A stretch of DNA of 6,564 bases, from positions 1 through 6,564 of the forward strand of contig CAYJJB010000096.1 of NCBI GenBank assembly GCA_964370405.1, in the 5' to 3' direction. The DNA is from SIG603 sp964370405 (lineage in GTDB: Bacteria; Bacillota; Clostridia; Oscillospirales; Acutalibacteraceae). The first letter of the stretch is position 1. Each line of letters opens with the position of its first letter. A program made the translations under genes and the position numbers. Below, piece by piece: positions 1 through 5,075 of this stretch. The notes below the pieces were generated by a model that had not been told where the DNA came from, did not search any database, and saw only the letters and a list, made by a program, of their open reading frames with translations.

Positions 1-692
1 AATAAAATTACAAATAGAGGAACAAACGCAAAGAATTGTCCTGCATTTGTTGGGTCTGCAATCGCAAGGTTTAAGTACTCCATAAGTTGACCACCTGTTA
101 CAGGAAGTCTTGCAACTATACCTGCAAAGAGGATTATAGATATACCGTTACCAACACCTTTTTGGTTGATTTGCTCGCCCATCCACATTATAAGAGCTGT
201 ACCTGCTGTAAACACAAAGATGATTACTATGGCACTAAACCACATTGAGGCACCTTCTCTAAATATTGTGATGTTTGAATTGTGTAGATAGAAGTAGAAT
301 GCTGTACCTTGGATAAGTCCTAAAAGCACTGTCACATATCTTGTTATCATCGCAATTTTCTTCTTACCTGTTTCGCCTTCTTTTGCCATTCTTTCAAGCG
401 GCGGAATAGCGACGGTTAGAAGATTCATAATAATTGAAGCATTGATGTACGGTGTGATACCCATTGCAAAAAGTGTTGCATATGCAAACGCACCACCGGT
501 TAGCATGTTAATGTATCCTAATGCGGTTCCGTTTGATGCAGCCGAGCTCATAAGTGATTGAAGCTCGTTAACATCTAAAAACGGTGCCGGTATTACAGAA
601 CCGAAACGGAATGCAACTATTATGAAAAGTGTGAAAAGTATCTTTTTTCTTAAATCGGGAATTTTCCAGGCATTAATAAGTGTACTTAACAA
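1..692 (-). CDS. secY: Protein translocase subunit SecY, N-terminal half (partial, runs off the window)
   Basis: SecY is the pore-forming subunit of the SecYEG channel, which moves unfolded proteins across, or into, the cytoplasmic membrane. The first 230 codons are visible, about half of a usual 420-440 residue SecY. The reading frame begins MLSTLINAWKIPDLRKK, a typical SecY amphipathic N terminus. Both family signatures are present: the TM2 region with LFAMGITPYINAS (about 74-86) and the TM4-TM5 region with WMGEQINQKGVGNGIS (about 170-185). Hydrophobic segments lie near residues 18-36, 72-95, 116-135, 150-170, 183-195 and from 218 on. The start is a TTG one base after the rplO stop. It is chosen because a good Shine-Dalgarno sequence in the end of rplO sits five bases upstream and the product starts exactly where SecY should. 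secY following rplO is the normal arrangement. Identity is certain; only the 3' half is missing. Confidence 0.98.
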   Translation of the reverse strand, partial: MLSTLINAWKIPDLRKKILFTLFIIVAFRFGSVIPAPFLDVNELQSLMSSAASNGTALGYINMLTGGAFAYATLFAMGITPYINASIIMNLLTVAIPPLERMAKEGETGKKKIAMITRYVTVLLGLIQGTAFYFYLHNSNITIFREGASMWFSAIVIIFVFTAGTALIMWMGEQINQKGVGNGISIILFAGIVARLPVTGGQLMEYLNLAIADPTNAGQFFAFVPLFVIL

Positions 693-693
693 C

Positions 694-1134
694 TTAAATC
701 ACCTCTGCCTTCCCACCTGCTGCTTCTATTTTTGCTTTTGCAGCCTCAGAATAGGCGTTCACTTGAACGGTAAGTTTTTTGGAGATTTCTCCACATGAAA
801 GTATTTTAACCAAACCTGCGTTTGTATTGATAATACCTGCATCTTCTAAAGCTTTAATATCTACTACTGCACCGTCTTCAAATTTGTTTAGACAAGTTAA
901 GTTGATAGATGTTACTTCTTTAGCAAAAGGATTGTTAAATCCTCTTTTAGGAATTCTTCTTTGTAGCGGCATTTGACCGCCTTCAAAACCTGCACGGAAG
1001 CCTTTACCGGATCTTGCTTTTTGACCCTTATGGCCTTTACCGGCTGTTTTTCCGTTTCCTGAACCATGTCCACGGCCTTTGCGTTTTGGGGCTTTAGTAG
1101 AGCCAGGAACAGCTGTTAGTTCATGCAACTTCAT
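694..1134 (-). CDS. rplO: 50S ribosomal protein L15
   Basis: L15 (uL15) is a late-assembling protein of the large ribosomal subunit that binds 23S rRNA. The 146 residues match the usual length. The N-terminal extension is rich in glycine and basic residues (about 17-55, with RKGRGHGSGNGKTAGKGHKG), the part that threads into rRNA. The L15 signature region follows near residues 109-141, from VKILSCGEISKKLTV to the alternating Ala/Lys helix ending in AAGG. The ATG start is preceded by AAGGAGGTG six bases upstream; this site overlaps the TAA stop of rpmD, so the two genes are probably translationally coupled. A possible hairpin covering part of this site is described as a separate finding. The secY start lies one base after the stop. 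The identification is secure. Confidence 0.99.
   Translation of the reverse strand: MKLHELTAVPGSTKAPKRKGRGHGSGNGKTAGKGHKGQKARSGKGFRAGFEGGQMPLQRRIPKRGFNNPFAKEVTSINLTCLNKFEDGAVVDIKALEDAGIINTNAGLVKILSCGEISKKLTVQVNAYSEAAKAKIEAAGGKAEVI
698..705 (-). promoter_or_regulatory. Ribosome-binding site of secY, inside rplO
   Basis: On the minus strand GAGGTGAT lies within the last codons of rplO, five bases before a TTG. It decides the TTG start of secY, since there is no ATG or GTG at a suitable distance. The overlap with rplO suggests that ribosomes finishing rplO help to start secY. Confidence 0.85.
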
Positions 1135-1147
1135 TTATAGCACCTCC

Positions 1148-1324
1148 TTATTTACTTACCGTAATAAGGTGAATAATTTTTTTCACCTTGCCCTGTGTTT
1201 GAGCATTATCCGGTTGAGTTGTTGTATTGCCTATTTTCTTAAGGCCTAGGGAATGAGCGGTTGCAATTTGATCTTTTTTGCAGCCAATCAAGCTCTTTTT
1301 TAGAGTAATTACTACTGTTTCCAT
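1148..1324 (-). CDS. rpmD: 50S ribosomal protein L30
   Basis: L30 (uL30) is a small protein on the surface of the large subunit. The frame gives 58 residues, the normal bacterial length, starting METVVITLKKSLIGCKKDQ and ending HLITVSK. The conserved pattern SLIG-x-x-KDQ-x-AT-x-x-x-LGL-x-K (about 11-30) is clear. The segment IGNTTTQPDNAQTQGKVKKI (31-50) is of the type seen in Clostridia, in place of the more common 'TPAIRGM' version. The ATG is preceded by GGAGG directly after the rpsE TAA; the spacing of 11 bases is longer than for its neighbours. Thirteen bases separate its stop from rplO. Position between rpsE and rplO agrees with the standard spc order. Its last 15 codons contain an 8-bp inverted repeat. 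Confidence 0.97.
   Translation of the reverse strand: METVVITLKKSLIGCKKDQIATAHSLGLKKIGNTTTQPDNAQTQGKVKKIIHLITVSK
1166..1189 (-). repeat. 8-bp inverted repeat (hairpin) in the 3' end of rpmD
   Basis: On the minus strand AAGGTGAA and TTCACCTT are perfect inverted repeats around the eight-base loop AAAAATTA. No run of T follows, so it does not look like an intrinsic terminator. Its second arm can alternatively pair with the rplO ribosome-binding site region (1146-1152). Confidence 0.6.
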
Positions 1325-1340
1325 CTTAAGTGCAACCTCC

Positions 1341-1841
1341 TTATAAAATTTCTTTTACAGATTTGCCACGGATAGCGGCAACTTCTTGTGCTGTACGTAA
1401 ATTTCTTAAACCTTCAATTGTTGCTCTAACAACATTGCAAGGATTGTTTGAACGTAAAGCTTTTGTACGAATGTCTTTAATACCAACACTCTCAACAACA
1501 GCACGAACAGGACCGCCGGCAATAACACCGGTACCAGGTGCTGCAGGTTTAAGTAGCACTTTACCTGCACCAAATTCGCCCATAATTTCATGAGGAATTG
1601 TTGTTCCTCTTAGAGATATTTTAATTAAGTTTTTCTTTGCATCTTCAATGCCTTTTCTTATAGCGTCGGGTACCTCGCCAGCTTTTCCTATACCAAAACC
1701 TACTGTGCCGTTTCCGTCACCTACAACAACTAGAGCTGCAAATTTGAAAATACGTCCACCTTTAACAGTTTTTGATACACGGTTAATAGCGATAACACGT
1801 TCTTTTAAGTCAAGTACTGATGCGTCAATTTTACTAGCCAT
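1341..1841 (-). CDS. rpsE: 30S ribosomal protein S5
   Basis: S5 (uS5) is a small-subunit protein at the mRNA entry side that contributes to decoding accuracy. The 166 residues match the family. The N-terminal double-stranded-RNA-binding-like domain spans about 11-75 and holds the S5 signature, GGRIFKFAALVVVGDGNG (28-45) continuing into VGFGIGKAGEVPDAIRKG. The C-terminal domain (about 83-160) has GAGKVLLKPAAPGTGVIAGG (91-110) and the helix around NNPCNVVRATIEGL. The loop VSKTVKGG (22-29) corresponds to the site where spectinomycin-resistance changes occur in other bacteria; it is intact and looks wild type. The ATG is preceded by AAGGAGG seven bases upstream, just after the rplR stop. Codon use is AT-rich (6 of the first 32 codons end in G or C), unlike the end of rplR directly upstream. 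Confidence 0.99.
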   Translation of the reverse strand: MASKIDASVLDLKERVIAINRVSKTVKGGRIFKFAALVVVGDGNGTVGFGIGKAGEVPDAIRKGIEDAKKNLIKISLRGTTIPHEIMGEFGAGKVLLKPAAPGTGVIAGGPVRAVVESVGIKDIRTKALRSNNPCNVVRATIEGLRNLRTAQEVAAIRGKSVKEIL

Positions 1842-1856
1842 TTTATTTCCTCCTTC

Positions 1857-2216
1857 TTAGAAGTTCAGGCCGCCCTCACGGGCGCCGTCGGCCAGCTCTT
1901 TGACGCGGCCGTGGAAGATGTAACCACCGCGGTCAAAGACCACATTGGTGATGCCTTTATCTGCTGCTCTTTTAGCAAGTAGTAGACCTACTTGTTTTGC
2001 AGCTTCTTTGTTTGAACCAAGTCCGGTAAACTCTTTGTCTAATGTAGATGCCGCACATAATGTTACACCGTTTGTGTCATCAATGATTTGGGCATATATA
2101 TTAGCAGAAGAGCGATATACATTAAGACGTGGTCTTTCTGCTGTGCCTGAAATTTTACCGCGAACTCTTTTATGGCGGCGAAGTCTGGCTTGGTTTTTAT
2201 CAATCTTTTTAACCAT
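1857..2216 (-). CDS. rplR: 50S ribosomal protein L18
   Basis: L18 (uL18) binds 5S rRNA and, with L5, anchors it in the central protuberance of the large subunit. The 119 residues are the usual bacterial length. Recognisable parts are the basic N terminus (RLRRHKRVRGKISG, 11-24), the strand RPRLNVYRSSANIYAQIIDD (28-47), and the conserved C terminus FDRGGYIFHGRVKELADGA followed by REGGLNF. The ATG is preceded by AGGAGAG, a weaker ribosome-binding site than those of its neighbours, in an 18-base gap after rplF. The gene is compositionally split. Codons 1-87 are AT-rich like the rest of the cluster, but codons 88-119 (1860-1955) are GC-rich, 26 of 32 ending in G or C. The protein shows no break there, so the gene should work; the tract may be imported. 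Confidence 0.99.
   Translation of the reverse strand: MVKKIDKNQARLRRHKRVRGKISGTAERPRLNVYRSSANIYAQIIDDTNGVTLCAASTLDKEFTGLGSNKEAAKQVGLLLAKRAADKGITNVVFDRGGYIFHGRVKELADGAREGGLNF
1860..1955 (-). other. GC-rich codon tract at the 3' end of rplR (possible recombination patch)
   Basis: From the Gly88 codon to the last sense codon of rplR, codon choice switches to GC-ending codons such as GGC, GTC, CTG and GCC. I count 26 of 32 codons ending in G or C here, 4 of 32 in the preceding 32 codons, and 6 of 32 in the first 32 codons of rpsE. Positions 1861-1920 are 42/60 GC. The tract also holds a GC hairpin with a GTGA loop (1871-1884). The change is abrupt on both sides. The composition shift is seen directly; its origin is inference. 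Confidence 0.75.
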
Positions 2217-2234
2217 TTTTTACACTCTCCTATC

Positions 2235-2780
2235 TTATTTTGAGCCTTTACCGGCTTTACCTTCTTTACGACGAATAACTTCGTCTGAGTACTTAATACC
2301 TTTGCCTTTATATGGCTCTGGTGGTCTTTTTTCACGTACTACAGCGGCAAACTGACCAACTTTTTGCTTATCAGGTCCGTGAACAATGATTTTGTTTGGA
2401 GATGGAACATCAATTTTAACATCGTCTGTTTCACTCATTATAACTTGGTGTGAGTAACCTAGATTCATAACTAAGTCTGTACCTTGTTTTTGCACACGGT
2501 AACCAACGCCGTTAACTTCTAGCTCTTTTTTAAATTCCTCAGTAACACCTATAACCATGTTTGCAATAAGCGTTCTTGTAAGTCCGTGTAGTGAACGGTT
2601 TACTTTTTCGTCGTTGGGTCTTTTAACATTAATCTCTGTGCCCTCAATCTCAATGCTTAGGTTGGGACTGACTTTTTGAGTAAGAGTTCCTTTTGGACCT
2701 TTTACCGTAACAACACAGTTATCAATTTTAACGTCAACGCCTGCGGGAATATTTATGGGTTTTCTTCCAATTCTGGACAT
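2235..2780 (-). CDS. rplF: 50S ribosomal protein L6
   Basis: L6 (uL6) sits near the base of the L7/L12 stalk of the large subunit, close to where translation factors bind, and contacts 23S rRNA. The 181 residues are normal for the family. It opens with MSRIGRKPINIPAGV, typical of L6, and has two successive similar alpha/beta domains (about 1-82 and 83-170). The C-terminal signature PEPYKGKGI is at 154-162, followed by the lysine- and glycine-rich tail EGKAGKGSK. The ATG has the ribosome-binding site AAGGGGGTG seven bases upstream, a variant of AAGGAGGTG with one mismatch. Gaps of 18 bases separate it from rpsH upstream and from rplR downstream. Confidence 0.99.
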   Translation of the reverse strand: MSRIGRKPINIPAGVDVKIDNCVVTVKGPKGTLTQKVSPNLSIEIEGTEINVKRPNDEKVNRSLHGLTRTLIANMVIGVTEEFKKELEVNGVGYRVQKQGTDLVMNLGYSHQVIMSETDDVKIDVPSPNKIIVHGPDKQKVGQFAAVVREKRPPEPYKGKGIKYSDEVIRRKEGKAGKGSK

Positions 2781-2798
2781 GTTATTGCACCCCCTTCT

Positions 2799-3194
2799 TT
2801 ACCATACGAAAGCGAGAACTTCGCCACCGATATTATCTTTTCTTGCTTGGCGGTCTGTAAGAATACCTTTTGATGTAGAAACTATAGCAACGCCTAGTCC
2901 CTTCATAACTTTTGGTAGTTCTGTCGCATTTGAGTAAATACGAAGACCTGGTTTTGAGACTCTTTTAAGTCCTTTAATAGCAGCAACACCTGCTGTGTAT
3001 TTTAAGTTAATTTTGATTATGCCTTGTTTTCCGTCTTCTTCTACTTGGAAACTTTTAACGTAACCTTCGTCAACAAGAATCTGGCAAATAGCCTTCTTCA
3101 TGTTAGAAGCGGGAACTTTCACCGTATCATGCTTTGCTGAGTGCGCATTTCTTATACGGGTTAGCAAATCTGCAATTGGATCTGTTATTTGCAT
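2799..3194 (-). CDS. rpsH: 30S ribosomal protein S8
   Basis: S8 (uS8) binds helix 21 of 16S rRNA and is a primary assembly protein of the small subunit. In E. coli it also represses translation of spc genes by binding mRNA near the rplE start; I see no obvious copy of that site here. The 131 residues match the family. The N terminus MQITDPIADLLTRIRNA is typical. The C-terminal signature around GVAIVSTSKGILTDRQAR (101-118) includes the conserved STSKG that contacts rRNA, and the protein ends GGEVLAFVW. The ATG is preceded by AAGGAGG at good spacing. It follows rpsN by 21 bases. Confidence 0.99.
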   Translation of the reverse strand: MQITDPIADLLTRIRNAHSAKHDTVKVPASNMKKAICQILVDEGYVKSFQVEEDGKQGIIKINLKYTAGVAAIKGLKRVSKPGLRIYSNATELPKVMKGLGVAIVSTSKGILTDRQARKDNIGGEVLAFVW

Positions 3195-3215
3195 GATTTT
3201 TTCCTCCTTGCTATA

Positions 3216-3401
3216 TTACCAGCTTGATTTTTTTACGCCTGGGATTTGGCCTTTGTAAGCAAGCTCCCTAAAGCAAATACGGCAAATACCGAATTTGCGA
3301 AGGTAGGCGTGCGGCCTGCCACAGATTTTGCAACGATTATATTCTCTTGATGAGAATTTTTGCTCTCTCTGCTGTTTTAATTTCATCGCTTTTTTAGCCA
3401 C
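3216..3401 (-). CDS. rpsN: 30S ribosomal protein S14, type Z (zinc-binding form)
   Basis: S14 (uS14) sits in the head of the small subunit and is needed late in assembly. This is the short 61-residue form, with a zinc ribbon of four cysteines: C24, C27, C40 and C43 (CKIC, then twelve residues, then CRIC). The C terminus ends GQIPGVKKSSW, as in this family. The long zinc-free form is about 90-100 residues, so this gene is clearly the zinc type, which is usual in the spc cluster of Bacillota. The start is GTG, fixed by the perfect TAAGGAGGT six bases upstream that overlaps the rplE stop; the product begins MAKKAM as expected. Whether a zinc-free second copy exists elsewhere in the genome cannot be seen here. 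Confidence 0.98.
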   Translation of the reverse strand: MAKKAMKLKQQREQKFSSREYNRCKICGRPHAYLRKFGICRICFRELAYKGQIPGVKKSSW

Positions 3402-3407
3402 AGTTAT

Positions 3408-3416
3408 ACCTCCTTA
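3408..3416 (-). promoter_or_regulatory. Ribosome-binding site of rpsN, overlapping the rplE stop
   Basis: TAAGGAGGT on the minus strand contains the TAA stop of rplE and lies six bases before the GTG start of rpsN. It supports the GTG start and suggests coupling of rpsN to rplE translation. Confidence 0.85.
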
Positions 3417-3953
3417 TTTAGCAAACGGAGCGCCCATTAATGAGAGAAACTCTCTGGCCTCTTCGTCTGTTTTCGCTGTTGTTACAAAGCAAATATCCAT
3501 TCCACGAACTTTGTCTATTTTATCATAGTCAATTTCAGGGAATATAAGTTGCTCACGTATACCCATGTTATAGTTACCACGACCGTCAAACGAGTTTGCA
3601 TTAATTCCTCTAAAGTCACGAACACGGGGTAGGGCTATGTTGAATAATCTATCCAAAAACTCCCACATTTTTTCGCCTCTAAGTGTTGTTTTAACACCGA
3701 TAGCCATGCCTTCACGAAGTTTGAAGTTAGCAACAGATTTTTTAGCTTTACAAATAACTGGTTTTTGACCTGTAATTTTAGCTAAATCTCCGATGATGTT
3801 TTCAATAATCTTTGTGTTGTCTTTTGCTTCACCAGCACCAACATTTATAACAATTTTCTCAAGCGTTGGAATCTCCATAACACTTTTATATGAGAATTTG
3901 TTCATAAGTGCAGGAGCAACTTCGGCTTTATAAATATCCTTAAGTCTTGCCAT
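3414..3953 (-). CDS. rplE: 50S ribosomal protein L5
   Basis: L5 (uL5) binds 5S rRNA with L18 in the central protuberance of the large subunit and contacts the P-site tRNA. The 179 residues are the normal length. The start MARLKDIYKAEVAPAL and the segment IPTLEKIVINVGAGEA (28-43) are typical. The family signature around ITGQKPVICKAKKSVANFKL (60-79) is present, as are FRGINANSFDGRGNYNMGI (114-132) and EQLIFPEIDYDKID. The protein ends REFLSLMGAPF-A-K. The ATG has TAGGAGGA eight bases upstream in an 18-base gap after rplX. Order rplX-rplE-rpsN is standard. Confidence 0.99.
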   Translation of the reverse strand: MARLKDIYKAEVAPALMNKFSYKSVMEIPTLEKIVINVGAGEAKDNTKIIENIIGDLAKITGQKPVICKAKKSVANFKLREGMAIGVKTTLRGEKMWEFLDRLFNIALPRVRDFRGINANSFDGRGNYNMGIREQLIFPEIDYDKIDKVRGMDICFVTTAKTDEEAREFLSLMGAPFAK

Positions 3954-3971
3954 TTCTTATGTCCTCCTATA

Positions 3972-4289
3972 TTAAAGTGTTTTTGCGCATTTTTTGCACA
4001 CACGCTCTTTTTTGCCGTTTGCATCTATTTTATGGCCTATTCTTGTAGGCTTTTTGCAAGATGGGCAAACAAGTTGTACTTTACAAGCATATATTGCAGA
4101 TTCAGCTTTAATTATGCCGCCTGCTTCACCCATTTTTCTAGGTTTTACGTGCTTGCTTACAATGTTTGCTTTTTCAACTATAACTTTGCCCTCATTTGGG
4201 GACACAGCCATAACCTTGCCTTGTTTTCCACGGTCGTTACCAGCTAGGATAACAACGGTGTCACCTGTTTTTACATGAACTTTTTTCAT
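3972..4289 (-). CDS. rplX: 50S ribosomal protein L24 with two CxxC pairs
   Basis: L24 (uL24) is an early assembly protein of the large subunit and lies near the exit of the peptide tunnel. The 105 residues match the family. The KOW motif lies at about 4-31, with GDTVVILAGNDRGKQGKV. The C-terminal part carries C75-P-S-C78 and C98-K-K-C101, spaced like a zinc ribbon; the conserved TRIGHKI lies between them. Many L24 proteins, including that of Bacillus subtilis, lack these cysteines, so this is the cysteine-containing form. Zinc binding is inferred from the pattern. The ATG has GGAGGTG five bases upstream. It follows rplN by 14 bases and precedes rplE by 18. Confidence 0.98.
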   Translation of the reverse strand: MKKVHVKTGDTVVILAGNDRGKQGKVMAVSPNEGKVIVEKANIVSKHVKPRKMGEAGGIIKAESAIYACKVQLVCPSCKKPTRIGHKIDANGKKERVCKKCAKTL

Positions 4290-4303
4290 AATGACACCTC
4301 CGA

Positions 4304-4672
4304 TTAAAGTACTTCGGGAGCAAGTGATAGAATTTTTAGATATTCTTTGTCACGAAGCTCACGAGCTACTGGCCCAAAAATACGAGTACCTCTGGGGTTT
4401 TTGTCTTCCTTAATTAGAACAGCTGCATTTTCATCAAATCTGATGTATGAACCGTCATCACGTCTAACGCCGAATGCTGATCTTACGATTACAGCCTTAA
4501 CAACGTCACCTTTTTTTACAACGCCACCGGGTGCAGCTTTTTTAACTGAAGCCACGATTACGTCGCCTATATTAGCATACCTTCTGCCTGTACCACCAAG
4601 AACACGGATGCACATAAGCTCCTTTGCTCCTGTGTTATCGGCAACTTTAAGGTAAGTTTGCTGTTGAATCAC
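4304..4672 (-). CDS. rplN: 50S ribosomal protein L14
   Basis: L14 (uL14) is at the subunit interface of the large subunit and forms a bridge to the 30S particle; the silencing factor RsfS also docks on it in other bacteria. The 122 residues are the standard length. The N terminus MIQQQTYLKVADNTGAK is typical. The L14 signature runs from about 60 to 87 (AVIVRSAFGVRR, DGSYIRFDENAAVLI), and RGTRIFGPVARELR follows at 94-107. The start is a GTG, supported by AAAGGAGG eight bases upstream and by the conserved first residues. It is the first gene after the 126-base gap; in E. coli, rplN is the first gene of the separate spc operon. Confidence 0.99.
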   Translation of the reverse strand: MIQQQTYLKVADNTGAKELMCIRVLGGTGRRYANIGDVIVASVKKAAPGGVVKKGDVVKAVIVRSAFGVRRDDGSYIRFDENAAVLIKEDKNPRGTRIFGPVARELRDKEYLKILSLAPEVL

Positions 4673-4798
4673 AGTGAGTTCCTCCTTTGTGTCTTAACAT
4701 TTGTTTCGATTTTCATCGGGTGTAACCCTATAGTGGGCTAAACCTCTAAGCGGAAATTACCGACTCCCGCCTTTTTACACCTAAATTGTCTGCAAAAA
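4673..4798 (-). promoter_or_regulatory. rpsQ-rplN intergenic leader with predicted multi-stem RNA
   Basis: This 126-base gap is the only sizeable one in the cluster. On the minus strand four stems can form by direct complementarity. P1 is GGTGTAA (4775-4781) with TTACACC (4719-4725), 7 bp and perfect. P2 is AGGCGG (4767-4772) with CCGCTT (4748-4753), 6 bp including one G-T. P3 is CCC (4735-4737) with GGG (4726-4728) around ACTATA. P4 is CGAT-GAAA-ATCG (4707-4718), a GNRA-type tetraloop directly next to P1. P1, P2 and P3 would make a three-way junction. An extended 6-bp P3 (TAGCCC with GGGTTA) would compete with P1. I found no convincing -35/-10 pair and no terminator T-run. It could be a cis-acting regulatory RNA, a processing site, or chance; it matches no leader I recognise. 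Confidence 0.4.
4681..4688 (-). promoter_or_regulatory. Ribosome-binding site of rplN
   Basis: AAAGGAGG on the minus strand lies eight bases before the GTG start of rplN and is the only good site near it. It is not inside any of the stems proposed for the upstream gap, so it would be accessible in the model described there. Confidence 0.8.
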
Positions 4799-5059
4799 TT
4801 ATTTTGCTTTCTCCACAATTTCAACCACACGCCATCTCTTATCTTTTGATAAGGGACGAGTTTCCATTATACGAACTCTGTCACCTACACCACACTCATT
4901 TTTCTCATCGTGTGCTTTTCTTTTAACAGTACGTTTAATGATTTTGTTGTAAAGCGGATGTCTTACGCTGTCTTCAATAGCTACAACTACTGTTTTGTCC
5001 ATTTTGTCGCTAACTACACGTCCGACAGTTGTTTTTCTCATAGTATTTCTTTCGCTCAC
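4799..5059 (-). CDS. rpsQ: 30S ribosomal protein S17
   Basis: S17 (uS17) is a primary 16S-rRNA-binding protein of the small subunit body. The 86 residues fit the family. An OB-fold is indicated by TVGRVVSDKMDKTVVVAIE (11-29), and the S17 signature GDRVRIMETRPLS is at 59-71, followed by KRWRVVEIVEKAK. The start is GTG (MSERNTMRKT): GGAGGA lies six bases before it. The ATG at codon 7 (product starting MRKT) would be 24 bases from that site, so it is less likely. It follows rpmC by 16 bases. A weak 6-bp AT-rich hairpin spans its stop codon (4792-4807), and the long gap to rplN follows. Confidence 0.98.
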   Translation of the reverse strand: MSERNTMRKTTVGRVVSDKMDKTVVVAIEDSVRHPLYNKIIKRTVKRKAHDEKNECGVGDRVRIMETRPLSKDKRWRVVEIVEKAK

Positions 5060-5065
5060 AGTAAG

Positions 5066-5075
5066 TCCTCCTCCC
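5066..5075 (-). promoter_or_regulatory. Ribosome-binding site of rpsQ
   Basis: GGGAGGAGGA on the minus strand lies six bases before the GTG start of rpsQ and just after the rpmC stop. It decides the GTG start over the in-frame ATG at codon 7. Confidence 0.8.

Noticed and set aside
1166..1189. Inverted repeat at the end of rpmD as a transcription terminator
   Set aside because: The stem is not followed by a T-run and lies within an operon whose downstream genes are essential.
2063..2335. Minus-strand 90-codon frame overlapping rplF and rplR
   Set aside because: It is out of frame with both certain genes, spans their junction and resembles no known protein; the same applies to 1406-1591 inside rpsE.
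1945..2355. 136-codon open frame on the plus strand across rplR and rplF
   Set aside because: It lies opposite two certain ribosomal protein genes, has no recognisable product and crosses a gene junction; it is an antisense shadow.
4347..4655. 102-codon open frame on the plus strand, with similar ones at 3994-4278, 1330-1593 and 5308-5529
   Set aside because: All lie antisense to rplN, rplX, rpsE and rplP, with composition explained by the reverse complement of those genes; none has a credible product.
4673..4798. Separate spc promoter or an intrinsic terminator in the rpsQ-rplN gap
   Set aside because: The best -10-like string (TATAGG at 4726-4731) lacks a matching -35, and no GC stem followed by a T-run is seen on the minus strand; not supported strongly enough to call.
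4799..5041. Shorter rpsQ starting at the ATG of codon 7
   Set aside because: The strong GGAGGA site lies six bases before the upstream GTG and is too far from this ATG.
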